Shown: positions 39,043 through 47,321 of the stretch, one piece after another
Layout of the letters: the number at the start of each line of letters is the position of its first letter
How positions within the stretch are numbered: position 1 is the stretch's first letter
From: Pseudodesulfovibrio sp. 5S69
Lineage (GTDB): Bacteria; Desulfobacterota; Desulfovibrionia; Desulfovibrionales; Desulfovibrionaceae
Direction of reading: 5' to 3'
Length of the DNA stretch: 64,000 bases
NCBI RefSeq assembly: GCF_037094465.1
Contig: NZ_CP146609.1
Coordinates: 1,799,501 to 1,863,500, forward strand
The notes under the pieces: generated by a model
The model's input: the letters and a program-made list of their open reading frames with translations, nothing else
Database searches by the model: none
Told to the model about the DNA's origin: nothing
Position numbers and translations under genes: made by a program

Positions 39043-39767
39043 TTCTTTTTCCCGCTGTCGACATCAAGAACGGTGAATGCGTCCGCCTGGCCCAGGGCAA
39101 GGAGGATGAGGTCACCGTATTCGCCTCCGACCCCGTTGCCCAGGCGCGCTACTGGGAAGACCTCGGCGCGCGCTACCTCCACGTGGTGGACCTGGACGGG
39201 GCTTTCTCCGGCGTGCCCAAGAACTTCGACCTGATCAAGGCCATCTGCTCCGAGATCGACATCCCGGTCCAGCTGGGCGGCGGCATCCGCGACATCGCCA
39301 CGGCCAAGAAGTACATCGAGGCCGGCGTGCGCCGCTTGATCATCGGCACCATGGCCCTGGAGAACCCGCAACTCTTCTCCGACCTGTGCACTGCCCTGCC
39401 CGGCCGCATCGGCGTCTCCCTGGACGCCGTGGACGGCAGACTCAAGACCAAGGGCTGGGTCGAGGACGCGGGCCTGACCATCGACGACGTCCTGCCGCGC
39501 CTGGAAAAGGACGGCATCTGCTTCATCGTCTACACCGACATCGCCCGTGACGGCATGCAGACCGGCGTCAACCTCGACGCCCTGGCCGCCCTGTGCGCCA
39601 AGACTTCGGTCCCGGTCATCGCCGCCGGCGGCGTCCATACCCTCGATGACATCAAGAATCTCTATCCCCTGTCCAAAAAAGGCCTCGAAGGCGCCATATC
39701 CGGCCGCGCCATCTACGTCGGCACCCTCGACGTCAAAGAGGCCAACATATGGATCGACGCGCAGTAG
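39039..39767 (+). CDS. hisA: Phosphoribosylformimino-5-aminoimidazole carboxamide ribotide isomerase
   Basis: A 242-residue TIM-barrel enzyme that opens ProFAR to PRFAR in histidine synthesis. The catalytic Asp residues are at [14 protein letters not shown] (residue 8) and [12 protein letters not shown] (near residue 168). The phosphate-binding ends QLGGGIRD and [12 protein letters not shown] are intact. The start ATG overlaps the previous TGA (ATGA). A strong terminator follows. Confidence 0.97.
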   Translation: MILFPAVDIKNGECVRLAQGKEDEVTVFASDPVAQARYWEDLGARYLHVVDLDGAFSGVPKNFDLIKAICSEIDIPVQLGGGIRDIATAKKYIEAGVRRLIIGTMALENPQLFSDLCTALPGRIGVSLDAVDGRLKTKGWVEDAGLTIDDVLPRLEKDGICFIVYTDIARDGMQTGVNLDALAALCAKTSVPVIAAGGVHTLDDIKNLYPLSKKGLEGAISGRAIYVGTLDVKEANIWIDAQ

Positions 39768-39785
39768 GGCGGATACCACGCAATC

Positions 39786-39823
39786 AAAAAAGGGCGACCG
39801 CCGAGCGGTCGCCCTTTTTTTTT
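39786..39823 (+). terminator. Terminator after hisA
   Basis: Arms AGGGCGACCGC and GCGGTCGCCCT with the loop CGA, extended by A and T runs on both sides; the T-run has nine bases. It can also work on the minus strand. Confidence 0.9.
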
Positions 39824-39889
39824 ATGCCTCCGGGCCTCCAGCCGTTGGCGAGTCTTCGAGCCTTACGGCTGAGGACAGCAGCGACAGGC

Positions 39890-39935
39890 GGAAGGGGAAG
39901 GGAAACCCTTTGAAAAGGGTTTCCCTTCCCCTTCC
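39890..39935. repeat. Perfect palindrome, 22-base arms, REP-like extragenic element
   Basis: The left arm 39890-39911 and right arm 39914-39935 are exact inverted copies around the two-base centre GA. The arms are almost purely purine or pyrimidine (GGAAGGGGAAGGG and its complement). It lies between two terminators of opposite genes. Its unusual length for a spacer suggests a dispersed repeat, but whether it recurs in the genome cannot be seen here. Confidence 0.75.
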
Positions 39936-40004
39936 CCGGCCTCCATCCCCATCCTTTCCTAAACTTTTTCCATCCGCTTCGCGGGGCGGTAGACGCAATA
40001 AAAA

Positions 40005-40036
40005 AGACCTCTGACTCAGCAATGAGTCGGAGGTCT
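40005..40036. terminator. Bidirectional terminator, hisA/mscS spacer
   Basis: A 14-base-pair stem AGACCTCTGACTCA / TGAGTCGGAGGTCT with one G-T pair and the loop GCAA. A-rich on the left and CTATTTTT on the right, so it could stop transcription in both directions. Confidence 0.75.
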
Positions 40037-40061
40037 CTATTTTTGATTCTTCTGGAGCGAT

Positions 40062-40080
40062 TCGGGTGCACAGCACCCGA
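40062..40080. repeat. Small perfect hairpin
   Basis: TCGGGTGC-ACA-GCACCCGA, 8-base-pair stem and 3-base loop, in the spacer 60 bases before the end of mscS. No T tail. Confidence 0.5.
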
Positions 40081-40141
40081 CAGCGGCTCTTTCTTCAGCC
40101 GTCAAATCGTCCTCGGGATAGGCTATCGGAAGCCGCCCCCC

Positions 40142-40975
40142 TTATTCAGCGTCTCCCCCAGTAGGGTAGATGTGGACGTCTTGCTGGGGGTAGGGGATGG
40201 AGATGCCTTCCTGGTCGAAGACCAGCTTCACCTTTTCGGTCAGGGCGAAGTACACGCCCCAGTAGTCGCTGGTCTTGCACCACGGGCGGACCACGAAGTT
40301 GACCGAGGAGTCGGCCAACTCCATGACCTGGATGACCGGGGCGGGCTCGGCCAGGACGCGCGGTTCCTCGGACACGATGCGCTCCAGGGTCTTCTTGGCC
40401 TTGAGCAGGTCGTCGTCGTAGCCGATGCCGAAGGTCATGTCCACGCGCCGGGTGTCGTTGGCCGTCACGTTGGTGATGGTCCCCCCGAGCACGGCGGAGT
40501 TGGGCACGGTGATGACCTTGTTGTCCGGGGTGGTCAGCACGGTGTTGAAGATGTTGATGGCCGTGACCGTGCCGGACTGGCCGCCTGCGGTGACGTAGTC
40601 GCCCTTCTTGAAGAACTTGAGCAGGATGAGCATGACGCCCGCCGCAAAGTTGGACAGGGAGTCCTTGAGGGCCAAGCCGACGGCCAAACCGGCGGCGCCG
40701 AGTACGGCCAGGAAGCTGGTCACGTTGATGCCCGCCTGGCCGAGCGCCGCGATGACCACCGCGGCGATCAATGCGTAATAGGTGATGTTTTTGAGGAACA
40801 CGGCCAGCGTCTCGTCCACCTTGGCTTTGATCAGGCTCTTCTTGATCCCGTTGGCCAGGGCCTTGGCGATGATCCGCCCGATAATGAATATGAGCAGGGC
40901 CACGATAATCCGCAGCCCGTACTGGGTGACGTAAGCGACAATGGTATCGGTCAGTTGGGAGATATTGATGTCCAT
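40142..40975 (-). CDS. mscS: Small-conductance mechanosensitive channel
   Basis: A 277-residue MscS that opens in the inner membrane under osmotic downshock. Three membrane helices: about 15-40, 63-85 and the pore helix with GAAGLAVGLALKDSLSNFAAG (glycine/alanine packing). The beta domain has GDYVTAGGQSGTV and NIFNTVLTTPDNKVITVPN, as in E. coli MscS. ATG 40975 is chosen because CGGAGG lies 5 bases upstream. Transcribed from the minus strand with its 3' end towards the hairpin spacer. Confidence 0.95.
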   Translation of the reverse strand: MDINISQLTDTIVAYVTQYGLRIIVALLIFIIGRIIAKALANGIKKSLIKAKVDETLAVFLKNITYYALIAAVVIAALGQAGINVTSFLAVLGAAGLAVGLALKDSLSNFAAGVMLILLKFFKKGDYVTAGGQSGTVTAINIFNTVLTTPDNKVITVPNSAVLGGTITNVTANDTRRVDMTFGIGYDDDLLKAKKTLERIVSEEPRVLAEPAPVIQVMELADSSVNFVVRPWCKTSDYWGVYFALTEKVKLVFDQEGISIPYPQQDVHIYPTGGDAE

Positions 40976-41078
40976 GGTTCCTCCGAAAAAGATGGGATGT
41001 GATCTCGTCGTCAGGATTCTTAGCACAAGGTAAGGAATATCGGAACAGTTTTATGGGGAAAAGGCGATGCCTTTTCGC

Positions 41079-41837
41079 CTATCCGTCGCCCCATTTTCCG
41101 CGCTCTTCCACCCGGATGTATTTCTGGAAGGTGTAGTAGAACCCGGCCAGCGCATTGCACAGCCCGGCGGTGCCGTCCAGGAAGCCGAGCTTGAGCAGGT
41201 AGAGCTTGACGAAGCGCATCACGGCGTGGAGCAGGGCTCGGGCCGGGCCGCCTTTGCGGCCCTTTTCGCGCAGGGCGGCCGCGCCCTCCTCGGCGTAGTA
41301 GTTGATCTTGTCCATGTGCTGCCGGAAGGACTCGTAGGGGTAGTGCAGGATGTCGCCGGACAGCTTCCCGGTCTCGCCGATCGGGTTGAAGTGGTAGTGC
41401 GCGCCCGAGGCCGTGACCTCCATCTTGCCGGAGCGGAAGACGCGGAACAGGTAGTCCGGGTACCACCCGGAGTGCTTCATGAACCGGTTGAAATAAAAGG
41501 AGCTGCGGGGCACGTAATAGCCCGCTATCGGCTCGTTGGCCGTGAGCCTGTCCTCGATGTTCGCGCGCAGTTCGTCGGTCAGGAACTCGTCCTGGTCCAG
41601 CGAGACCACCCAGGCGGTGTTGATTTCCTTCAGCGCGAAGTTGAACTGGTCCACCGGGCCGGGCCACGGCCGGACCACGACCCGCGCGCCGCACTTCTCC
41701 GCGATCTCGCGGGTGCGGTCCGTGGACTGCGAATCCACCACCAGCAGTTCGTCGCAGAAATCGAGCGACTTGAGGCATTGTTCGAGCAGCCGCTCGCCAT
41801 TGAAGGTCAGGACCAGGCCGGTCACGGTTTCGCGCAT
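41079..41837 (-). CDS. Family 2 glycosyltransferase (WaaE/KdtX-like)
   Basis: A 252-residue GT-A enzyme, similar to LPS core glycosyltransferases of the WaaE/KdtX group that add glucose to heptose. The N-terminal fold has GLVLTFNGERLLEQCLKSL, the donor DXD-like SLDQDEFL, and VVDSQSTDRTREIAE. The C-terminal part (FMKHSGWYPDYLFRVFRSG then a hydrophobic segment) is typical of this group. ATG 41837 has AAGGAGA 6 bases upstream; the longer open frame to 41936 crosses a terminator and is unlikely. Confidence 0.88.
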   Translation of the reverse strand: MRETVTGLVLTFNGERLLEQCLKSLDFCDELLVVDSQSTDRTREIAEKCGARVVVRPWPGPVDQFNFALKEINTAWVVSLDQDEFLTDELRANIEDRLTANEPIAGYYVPRSSFYFNRFMKHSGWYPDYLFRVFRSGKMEVTASGAHYHFNPIGETGKLSGDILHYPYESFRQHMDKINYYAEEGAAALREKGRKGGPARALLHAVMRFVKLYLLKLGFLDGTAGLCNALAGFYYTFQKYIRVEERGKWGDG

Positions 41838-41896
41838 GGTTTTCTCCTTGGGCAGGGGGATCATAGCCGCTATCCGCGGCTCGGTCCATCCGAAAC

Positions 41897-41930
41897 AAAA
41901 AGGCCCCCCTTCCTGCGAAGAGGGGCCTTG
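41897..41930 (-). terminator. Terminator after uraA
   Basis: On the minus strand an AAGGCCCC/GGGGCCTT-type stem with a T-run, 15-40 bases past the uraA stop codon and upstream of the glycosyltransferase gene. Confidence 0.8.
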
Positions 41931-41943
41931 GGTCAATTGCGGA

Positions 41944-43314
41944 TTAGAGGTCGGTGTGGTGGTCCGGGCCGGACGGGTTGACCTCGTCGGGCAGCGGCTC
42001 GTTGCAGTCCTTGCAGGGCAGGATCAGGTTCAGGACGACGCCCACAATACCGGCCAGGCCGATACCGCCGAGCTTGACGATGATCAGGTCGAAACTCATG
42101 CCGCCGATGCCGAAGACCAGGATGATGGCCACGATAGCCATGTTGCGCGGCAGCATAAGGTCGTTGCCCGCGCGCACCAGGGTGTTGATGCCGATGACGG
42201 TGATGGCACCGAAGAGCAGGATCATGATGCCGCCCATGACCGGCACCGGGATGGTATTCAGGAACGAGCCGAGCTTGCCTACGAAGGCCAGGACGATGGC
42301 GGTGATGGCCGCCCAGGTCATGATGGCCGGGTTGAAGGAGCGGGTCAGGGCCACGGCCCCGGAAACCTCCGAGTAGGTGGTGTTCGGCGGGCCGCCTAGG
42401 CAGGCCGCCAGGGAAGTGGCCAGTCCGTCTCCAAGCAGGGTGTTCTGGATGCCGGGGTCCTTGACGTAGTCCTTGCCGGAGATGCCGCCGATGGCCAGGA
42501 TGTCGCCGAAGTGCTCAATGGCCGGGGCGATGGCCACGGGCACGATGAACAGGATGGCTTCGAGGTTCCAGGTAGGGAACGTGAATTTGGGCATTTCCAG
42601 GAGCGGGGCCTCGGCGATCTTACCGAAGCTGATCAGGGCAGGGGCAGTCCAGTTTTGGAGCTGGCCGGGATCGAACGCGGCCTGCTGGGCCGCGGTGAAG
42701 CCGGTGGCGTCCAGGATCAGGGAGGTCGCGTAACCAGCGGCGATGCCGAGCATGATCGGGATCAGCTTGATCCAGCCCTTGCCCAGCAGAGAGGCAAAAA
42801 TGGTGGTCAACAGTGCCACGCCCGCGATGATCATGGCCGTGTTGTTGGGCACAAGCCAGGCCGAGCCGTCGCCGGTGCGGCCCATGGCCATGTGCACCGC
42901 GGTGGGAGCCAGGATCAGGCCGATGACCATGATCACCGGGCCGGTGACCACGGGCGGGAGCACGCGGCGGAGCATGCCCGAGCCGTAGATGCGGATGAGC
43001 ACGCTCAGGATGGCGTAGAGCACGCCTGCGCCCGCCAGGCCGCACATGGTGGACGGGATGCCCCAGGTTTGCACGCCGTAGATGATCGGCGCGATGAAGG
43101 CGAAGCTGGACGCCAGGAACACCGGGACCTTGCCTCGGGTTATAACCTGAAACAGCAGGGTGCCCGCGCCCGCAGTGAACAGGGCCACGTTCGGGTCCAG
43201 TCCGGTCAGCAGCGGGACCAGGACCAGCGCGCCGAATGCCACGAAGAGCATCTGCGCGCCCAGCAGCGCGTCCTTCAGTTTGAAATTGTACTCGGTGGAA
43301 TGCACGTCACTCAT
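41944..43314 (-). CDS. uraA: Uracil permease, NCS2 family
   Basis: A 456-residue proton:uracil symporter. NCS2 motifs are clear: QMLFVAFGALVLVPLLTG at helix 1, then VFLASSFAFIAPI, and the substrate-site residues in AIEHFGDILAIGGISGKDY plus GGPPNTTYSEVSGAVAL. About 12-14 helices. The C-terminal tail has a CKDCNEP cysteine pair. GAGGAGTG precedes ATG 43314. It lies after upp, but a hairpin with a T-run separates them. Confidence 0.94.
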   Translation of the reverse strand: MSDVHSTEYNFKLKDALLGAQMLFVAFGALVLVPLLTGLDPNVALFTAGAGTLLFQVITRGKVPVFLASSFAFIAPIIYGVQTWGIPSTMCGLAGAGVLYAILSVLIRIYGSGMLRRVLPPVVTGPVIMVIGLILAPTAVHMAMGRTGDGSAWLVPNNTAMIIAGVALLTTIFASLLGKGWIKLIPIMLGIAAGYATSLILDATGFTAAQQAAFDPGQLQNWTAPALISFGKIAEAPLLEMPKFTFPTWNLEAILFIVPVAIAPAIEHFGDILAIGGISGKDYVKDPGIQNTLLGDGLATSLAACLGGPPNTTYSEVSGAVALTRSFNPAIMTWAAITAIVLAFVGKLGSFLNTIPVPVMGGIMILLFGAITVIGINTLVRAGNDLMLPRNMAIVAIILVFGIGGMSFDLIIVKLGGIGLAGIVGVVLNLILPCKDCNEPLPDEVNPSGPDHHTDL

Positions 43315-43376
43315 CGTTCCCCACTCCTCTCTCTTGGTTGCGGAGCCCCCCGACTCCTGTGTTGCCCCTCTGGCCT

Positions 43377-43404
43377 CAAAAAAAGGCACGCTGTGCAGCG
43401 TGCC
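43377..43404 (-). terminator. Terminator or attenuator between upp and uraA
   Basis: On the minus strand GGCACGCTGCACAGCGTGCC (43404-43385) is a perfect 10-base-arm palindrome, followed by eight T residues. It sits between two genes of one pathway and may set a lower level for uraA. Confidence 0.75.
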
Positions 43405-43410
43405 CTTTGC

Positions 43411-44037
43411 CTACTTGGTTCCGAATATCTTGTCCCCCGCGTCACCGAGACCGGGGATGATATAGCCTACGTCGTTCAATTTTTCGTCCACCGCCGCGGT
43501 GTAGATGTCCACGTCGGGGTGTTCGGTCAGGATGCGCTCGATGCCCTCGGGCGCGGCGCACAGGAACAGGCCGCGAATGGACTTGCAGCCCGCTTCCTTG
43601 AGCAGCTTGATGGTCGCGTTCAGAGTACCGCCCGTGGCCAGCATGGGGTCCAGAATCAGGGCTATGCGCTCTTCGATGTTCTTGGCCAGCTTGACGTAGT
43701 ACTGGACGGGCTCCAGCGTCTCCTCGTTGCGGTAAAAGCCGACAACCGACGCCTTGGCGCCGGGGATCATGTCGTACACGCCGTCAAGCATGCCCAGGCC
43801 TGCGCGCAGGATGGGCACCACGGTAACCTTCTTGCCCTTGATGCAGTCCACCTCGACCTTGCCCGCCCATCCCTTGATGGTCTTCTTTTCGGTCTCGAAA
43901 TCCTTGGTCGCCTCATAGGTCAGCAGACGGGTGATCTCGTTGGCCAGCGTCCGGAAGTGGCTGGTGGAAATGTCGTGCTGACGGAGTAGACCAACCTTGT
44001 GCCGGATAAGCGGGTGGTCGACCAGGTGTAAGGCCAT
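43411..44037 (-). CDS. upp: Uracil phosphoribosyltransferase
   Basis: A 208-residue type I phosphoribosyltransferase that salvages uracil to UMP with PRPP. PRPP loop [18 protein letters not shown] lies near residue 130. The uracil-binding C-terminal [18 protein letters not shown] is intact. The N-terminus [18 protein letters not shown] is standard. GAGAGGCG precedes ATG 44037, and a TATAAT box occurs about 30 bases upstream of the start. Confidence 0.97.
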   Translation of the reverse strand: MALHLVDHPLIRHKVGLLRQHDISTSHFRTLANEITRLLTYEATKDFETEKKTIKGWAGKVEVDCIKGKKVTVVPILRAGLGMLDGVYDMIPGAKASVVGFYRNEETLEPVQYYVKLAKNIEERIALILDPMLATGGTLNATIKLLKEAGCKSIRGLFLCAAPEGIERILTEHPDVDIYTAAVDEKLNDVGYIIPGLGDAGDKIFGTK

Positions 44038-44208
44038 GTTCGCCTCTCTTTGGGTTTTGATTATATGTAAAGAAAGTTTCAATTGCGCAAAATTTCTTTT
44101 TTCTAAGCCGATGCCGGGAGAGGGTCAAGAGCCAATTTTGTCAACGGTGAATGCATAAAATCAATTTGAATTTTACTTTCCAATGATTCCCGGTATATCA
44201 CCTTGACC

Positions 44209-45894
44209 ATGACGAACGAGAAATCCGAACAGCGGTGGGAGCGGACCGTTCCAGAGGCAGACGCTGGGTTGCGCCTGGACAAGTTCTGGGGCCGCGAGTT
44301 GGCCGGGGAGGGCGTCTCCCGAGGCCGTATCAAGGCCTGGGTCGAGTCCGGCCTGGCCCTTGTCGACGGCGAGGTCGCGGCCAAGGGCAACCGGAAGCTC
44401 ATGCCGGGCCAGACCGTGTCCATCCGGGCCGCCGGGCCCGAGCCGGGCGAGCTCGCGGCCGAACCGGTCCGGGGCGACATCCAGGCCGTGTTCGAGGACG
44501 CCGACATGCTCGTGGTCGTCAAGCCCGCGGGGCTGACCACCCACCCCGCGCCCGGCGAACCCGGCCCCACTTTGGTCAACCTGCTTGTTCATCGGTGGCC
44601 GGACATCGCGGCCGAGAACAGCTCCATGGACCCGCAGCGGCCCGGCATCGTCCACCGCCTGGACAAGGACACCTCCGGGCTCATGGCCGTGGCCCGGACC
44701 GAACCGGCGCGCCTGGCCCTGTCCGCGAGTTTCGCCGAGCGCAGGACCTTCAAGGTCTATCTGGCCCTGGTCCACGGGTGCCCCGAGCCCGACCGGGGAA
44801 CCATCGACGCGCCCATGGGCCGCCACCCGCACCACAAGACGCGCATGGCCGTGCTGCCCAAGGGCGGGCGCGAGGCCCGCAGCGACTACCGGGTGCTCTG
44901 GACCGGACCGCGCGGCCTGGCCTCCCTGGTGGCCGTGCGCATCCACACCGGCCGGACCCACCAGATCCGCGTGCACATGGCCCACATCGGCCACCCGCTC
45001 CTCGGCGATGCGGTCTACGGCGCGCGCGAGAACGCCGAGTGGTCGCGGCGGCCCGACCGGCTGGCCGGCCTGGCCCCGCGCCAGATGCTCCACGCCTTTT
45101 ATCTCTCCGTGCCCCATCCGGCCACGGGCGAGCCGGTGACCCGCTGGCTGGCCCCGCCCGAGGACTTCCGCACGCTCTTCGCCGGGCTGACCCGCGAGTG
45201 TCTGCGCGTGGGCATCGTGGGCATGCCGGGCGGCGGCAAGTCCGCGCTGCTCAAGGCCTTGCGCGACCTGGGACGGCCCTGTTTCTCGGCGGACGAGTCC
45301 GTGGCCGGACTATACGCTCCGGGCGGCGACGGCGCGGCCATGATCAAGCAGCGGTTCGGCGGGCGCTACACCCTGGACGACGGCGGCGTGGACAAGCCGG
45401 GCCTGTTCGCGGCCATGCGCGGGTCCGAGGCCGTGCGCCGCGAGGTCATGGACATGGTCCACCCCATGGTCCGCCACCAGTGCGAGGCATTTTTCCAGGT
45501 CCATCGCGACGAGCCCGTGGCCTATGCCGAGATTCCCCTGCTCCTGGAAGGGGGCTGGCACAAGTCCGGCATGGTCGACCTGGTGGCCGGTGTACACTGC
45601 CCGGAGGCTAAGCGCACCGGGGAGCTGCGCAAGCTCCGCCGCCTCTCGCCGGAGATCCTGGCCGTGTTCGACTCCTGGCAGTGGCCCGAGGCGGACAAGC
45701 TCGCGGCCTGCGACGTGGTCGTGAACAACGACAAGGGGCTGGCCGAGCTGGCCGCCGGGGCGCGCAATCTGGACGAGACCGCGAACGCCGCCTGGGAGCA
45801 ACGCAACCGGGAGTTTGCGGACTGGATGGACAGGCTGTGGCCCGAGTTGGCCGGTGAACTGGCCGGAGAGCAGGCCGGGAGGGGCGAGGCGTGA
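44209..45894 (+). CDS. Fusion of RluD-type pseudouridine synthase and dephospho-CoA kinase
   Basis: A 561-residue two-domain protein. Residues 1-330 are an RluA/RluD-family rRNA pseudouridine synthase with an S4 domain (RLDKFWGRELAGEGVSRGRI), catalytic Asp in IVHRLDKDTSGLMAVA (near residue 153) and VRIHTGRTHQIRVHMAHIGH. From about 333 to 540 a dephospho-CoA kinase domain follows, with P-loop GIVGMPGGGKSALLKAL, VMDMVHPMV and EIPLLLEGGW. CoaE makes CoA from dephospho-CoA. Both active centres look intact. TTG 44203 is in frame six bases upstream; ATG 44209 is preferred, but no strong ribosome site is visible. It overlaps the rhomboid gene by 4 bases. Confidence 0.93.
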   Translation: MTNEKSEQRWERTVPEADAGLRLDKFWGRELAGEGVSRGRIKAWVESGLALVDGEVAAKGNRKLMPGQTVSIRAAGPEPGELAAEPVRGDIQAVFEDADMLVVVKPAGLTTHPAPGEPGPTLVNLLVHRWPDIAAENSSMDPQRPGIVHRLDKDTSGLMAVARTEPARLALSASFAERRTFKVYLALVHGCPEPDRGTIDAPMGRHPHHKTRMAVLPKGGREARSDYRVLWTGPRGLASLVAVRIHTGRTHQIRVHMAHIGHPLLGDAVYGARENAEWSRRPDRLAGLAPRQMLHAFYLSVPHPATGEPVTRWLAPPEDFRTLFAGLTRECLRVGIVGMPGGGKSALLKALRDLGRPCFSADESVAGLYAPGGDGAAMIKQRFGGRYTLDDGGVDKPGLFAAMRGSEAVRREVMDMVHPMVRHQCEAFFQVHRDEPVAYAEIPLLLEGGWHKSGMVDLVAGVHCPEAKRTGELRKLRRLSPEILAVFDSWQWPEADKLAACDVVVNNDKGLAELAAGARNLDETANAAWEQRNREFADWMDRLWPELAGELAGEQAGRGEA

Positions 45895-46631
45895 TCCCCA
45901 TCCGCGACAACGTGCCGCGCGAGACCCGGCCCTATGCCGTGTTGTCCATCATCGCCGTCAATTTCATCGTCTTCCTGATCGTCTACAGCATGACGCCCGA
46001 GGCCAGGACGCGGATCTACTACCTGTTCGGGGTGGTTCCGGCCCGGTTCTTCGAGCCGGACTGGGCGGCCTGGGCGGGCTTCCCGGATACTCTGGGCTGG
46101 CCGTTCCTGACCTACATGTTCCTGCACGGCGGCTGGCTGCACGTCATCCTGAACATGTGGATGCTCTGGATCTTCGGGGACAACATCGAGGACGTCACCG
46201 GCCACGGCTGGTTCGTGCTCTTCTACGTGCTCTGTGGCCTGGCCGCCGTGGCCACGCACATGGCCTTCGAGCGGTCCTCGCCCATGCCGGTCATCGGCGC
46301 GTCCGGGGCCATCGCCGGGATCATGGGCGCGTACATCGTGCTCTATCCCCAGGGCAAGGTCCTGACCCTGATCCCGGTCTTCTTTTTCCCCTTCATCTTC
46401 CGCATCCCCGCATCCCTGTTTCTGGGATTCTGGTTCGTCATGCAGATCATCTCCGGGGTGTACTCCACCGTCCACAGCGCGCAGAACGTGGCCTGGTGGG
46501 CGCACGTGGGCGGCTTCCTGACCGGGATCGTCCTGATCCGCTGGTTCCGCCGCCCCGGCCGGTGCCGCTACTGCTACAACCCGGACACCAAGGACTACGA
46601 CCCCGAGGAATCGGGGCCGACTTCTGGTTAA
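45891..46631 (+). CDS. Rhomboid-family intramembrane serine protease
   Basis: A 246-residue protein with six membrane helices. The catalytic Ser is in VIGASGAIAGIMGAY (GASGA) and the catalytic His in VAWWAHVGGFLTG. FLHGGWLHVILNMWMLWIFG, helix 2 with the H-x-x-x-N pair, completes the signature. The C-terminus CRYCYNPDTKDYDPEE is a small cysteine-bearing tail. GTG 45891 starts within the CoaE fusion (GTGA overlap), so translation is coupled. Confidence 0.92.
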   Translation: MIPIRDNVPRETRPYAVLSIIAVNFIVFLIVYSMTPEARTRIYYLFGVVPARFFEPDWAAWAGFPDTLGWPFLTYMFLHGGWLHVILNMWMLWIFGDNIEDVTGHGWFVLFYVLCGLAAVATHMAFERSSPMPVIGASGAIAGIMGAYIVLYPQGKVLTLIPVFFFPFIFRIPASLFLGFWFVMQIISGVYSTVHSAQNVAWWAHVGGFLTGIVLIRWFRRPGRCRYCYNPDTKDYDPEESGPTSG

Positions 46632-46770
46632 GAGAAATCAGGTGCGGATGCCGCTTCGCGGCGAAGGTCGGATGCTTTTGCCTCCGGCGGGCAGGGGCTC
46701 GCCCCCCTGCACCCCAGTGTGCGCCTGCGGCGCGGGTTGGTATGGGGTCGCCGGGGGGATCGGATGTTGA
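46632..46770. repeat. GC-rich spacer with inverted repeats after the rhomboid gene
   Basis: Includes GCAGGGG (46691-46697) pairing with CCCCTGC (46704-46710), and other GC hairpins such as GCCGCTTCGCGGC. It looks like an extragenic palindromic element and could serve as a bidirectional stop for the convergent neighbours. No T-run is evident. Confidence 0.4.
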
Positions 46771-47319
46771 TTAGAGCGTCCTGAACCGTTCGGCCAGTTG
46801 CCAGCGGTCCACCAGGGTGGCCACCGCCGGGGGAACCAGGTGGCGCCACTCGCCGCCGTCGCGGATGGCCGCGCGCACGTCCGTGCCGCAGATGCCCTTT
46901 TCGCTTTGGGGACGCTCCCACATGACGTGGGTGGTCAGGCCCAGCGCCTGGAACCGCTTGAGCTTCTCCCGCCCCCAGTCGTCGTAGATGGTCAGGTAGT
47001 AGACCGCGTCGCGCGGGGCGCATCCTTCGAGCAGCTCCGGGCAGTTGATCGGGAAGGGAATCACGGAAAATGCGTGTCGGTCCACCCCGGCCTCCATCAG
47101 GGCGGCCTCGATCATGGCCTTGCGTTCCTCGAAGGTCAGGGGGTTGCTCTCCCGGCTGGACCGCTCCGGGTTGGTGGCCTCCTCGCGGGTGGTGGCCGCG
47201 TCCGGGTTGGTCACGCCGATGATCAGCCGCTCGCACAACTCTTTGCCCGCCAGCAGGTAGACCAGATGGTCGTTGTGCAGGACCTGGAACCGTCCGTGGA
47301 TGAAGCCGAGGGGGTGCAT
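46771..47319 (-). CDS. Nicotinamide-nucleotide adenylyltransferase-like enzyme
   Basis: A 182-residue nucleotidyltransferase with the GFIHGRFQVLHNDH motif at residues 5-18, the HxxH-type ATP site of NadM-like NMN adenylyltransferases (archaeal type). The second ATP motif is GICGTDVRAAI near residue 144, equivalent to ISGTxIR. NMN, nicotinate mononucleotide or a related nucleotide is the probable substrate. The organism also has nadD at 18667, so this one may serve salvage. Together with the PGM gene it forms a two-gene unit. CAGGAG precedes ATG 47319. Confidence 0.8.
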   Translation of the reverse strand: MHPLGFIHGRFQVLHNDHLVYLLAGKELCERLIIGVTNPDAATTREEATNPERSSRESNPLTFEERKAMIEAALMEAGVDRHAFSVIPFPINCPELLEGCAPRDAVYYLTIYDDWGREKLKRFQALGLTTHVMWERPQSEKGICGTDVRAAIRDGGEWRHLVPPAVATLVDRWQLAERFRTL

Positions 47320-47321
47320 GG

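Larger units (their letters stand above)
39768..40141. other. 374-base spacer between hisA and mscS, rich in hairpins
   Basis: No gene seen. It holds four secondary-structure elements in a row: the hisA terminator (39786-39823), a 22-base-arm palindrome (39890-39935), a bidirectional terminator (40005-40036) and a small hairpin (40062-40080). An open frame on each strand crosses the region, but both are made of the palindrome sequences and have no ribosome site. Confidence 0.7.

Noticed and set aside
39784..40076. Small genes on either strand in the hisA-mscS spacer
   Set aside because: The frames are made of palindrome and terminator sequence, with no ribosome site.
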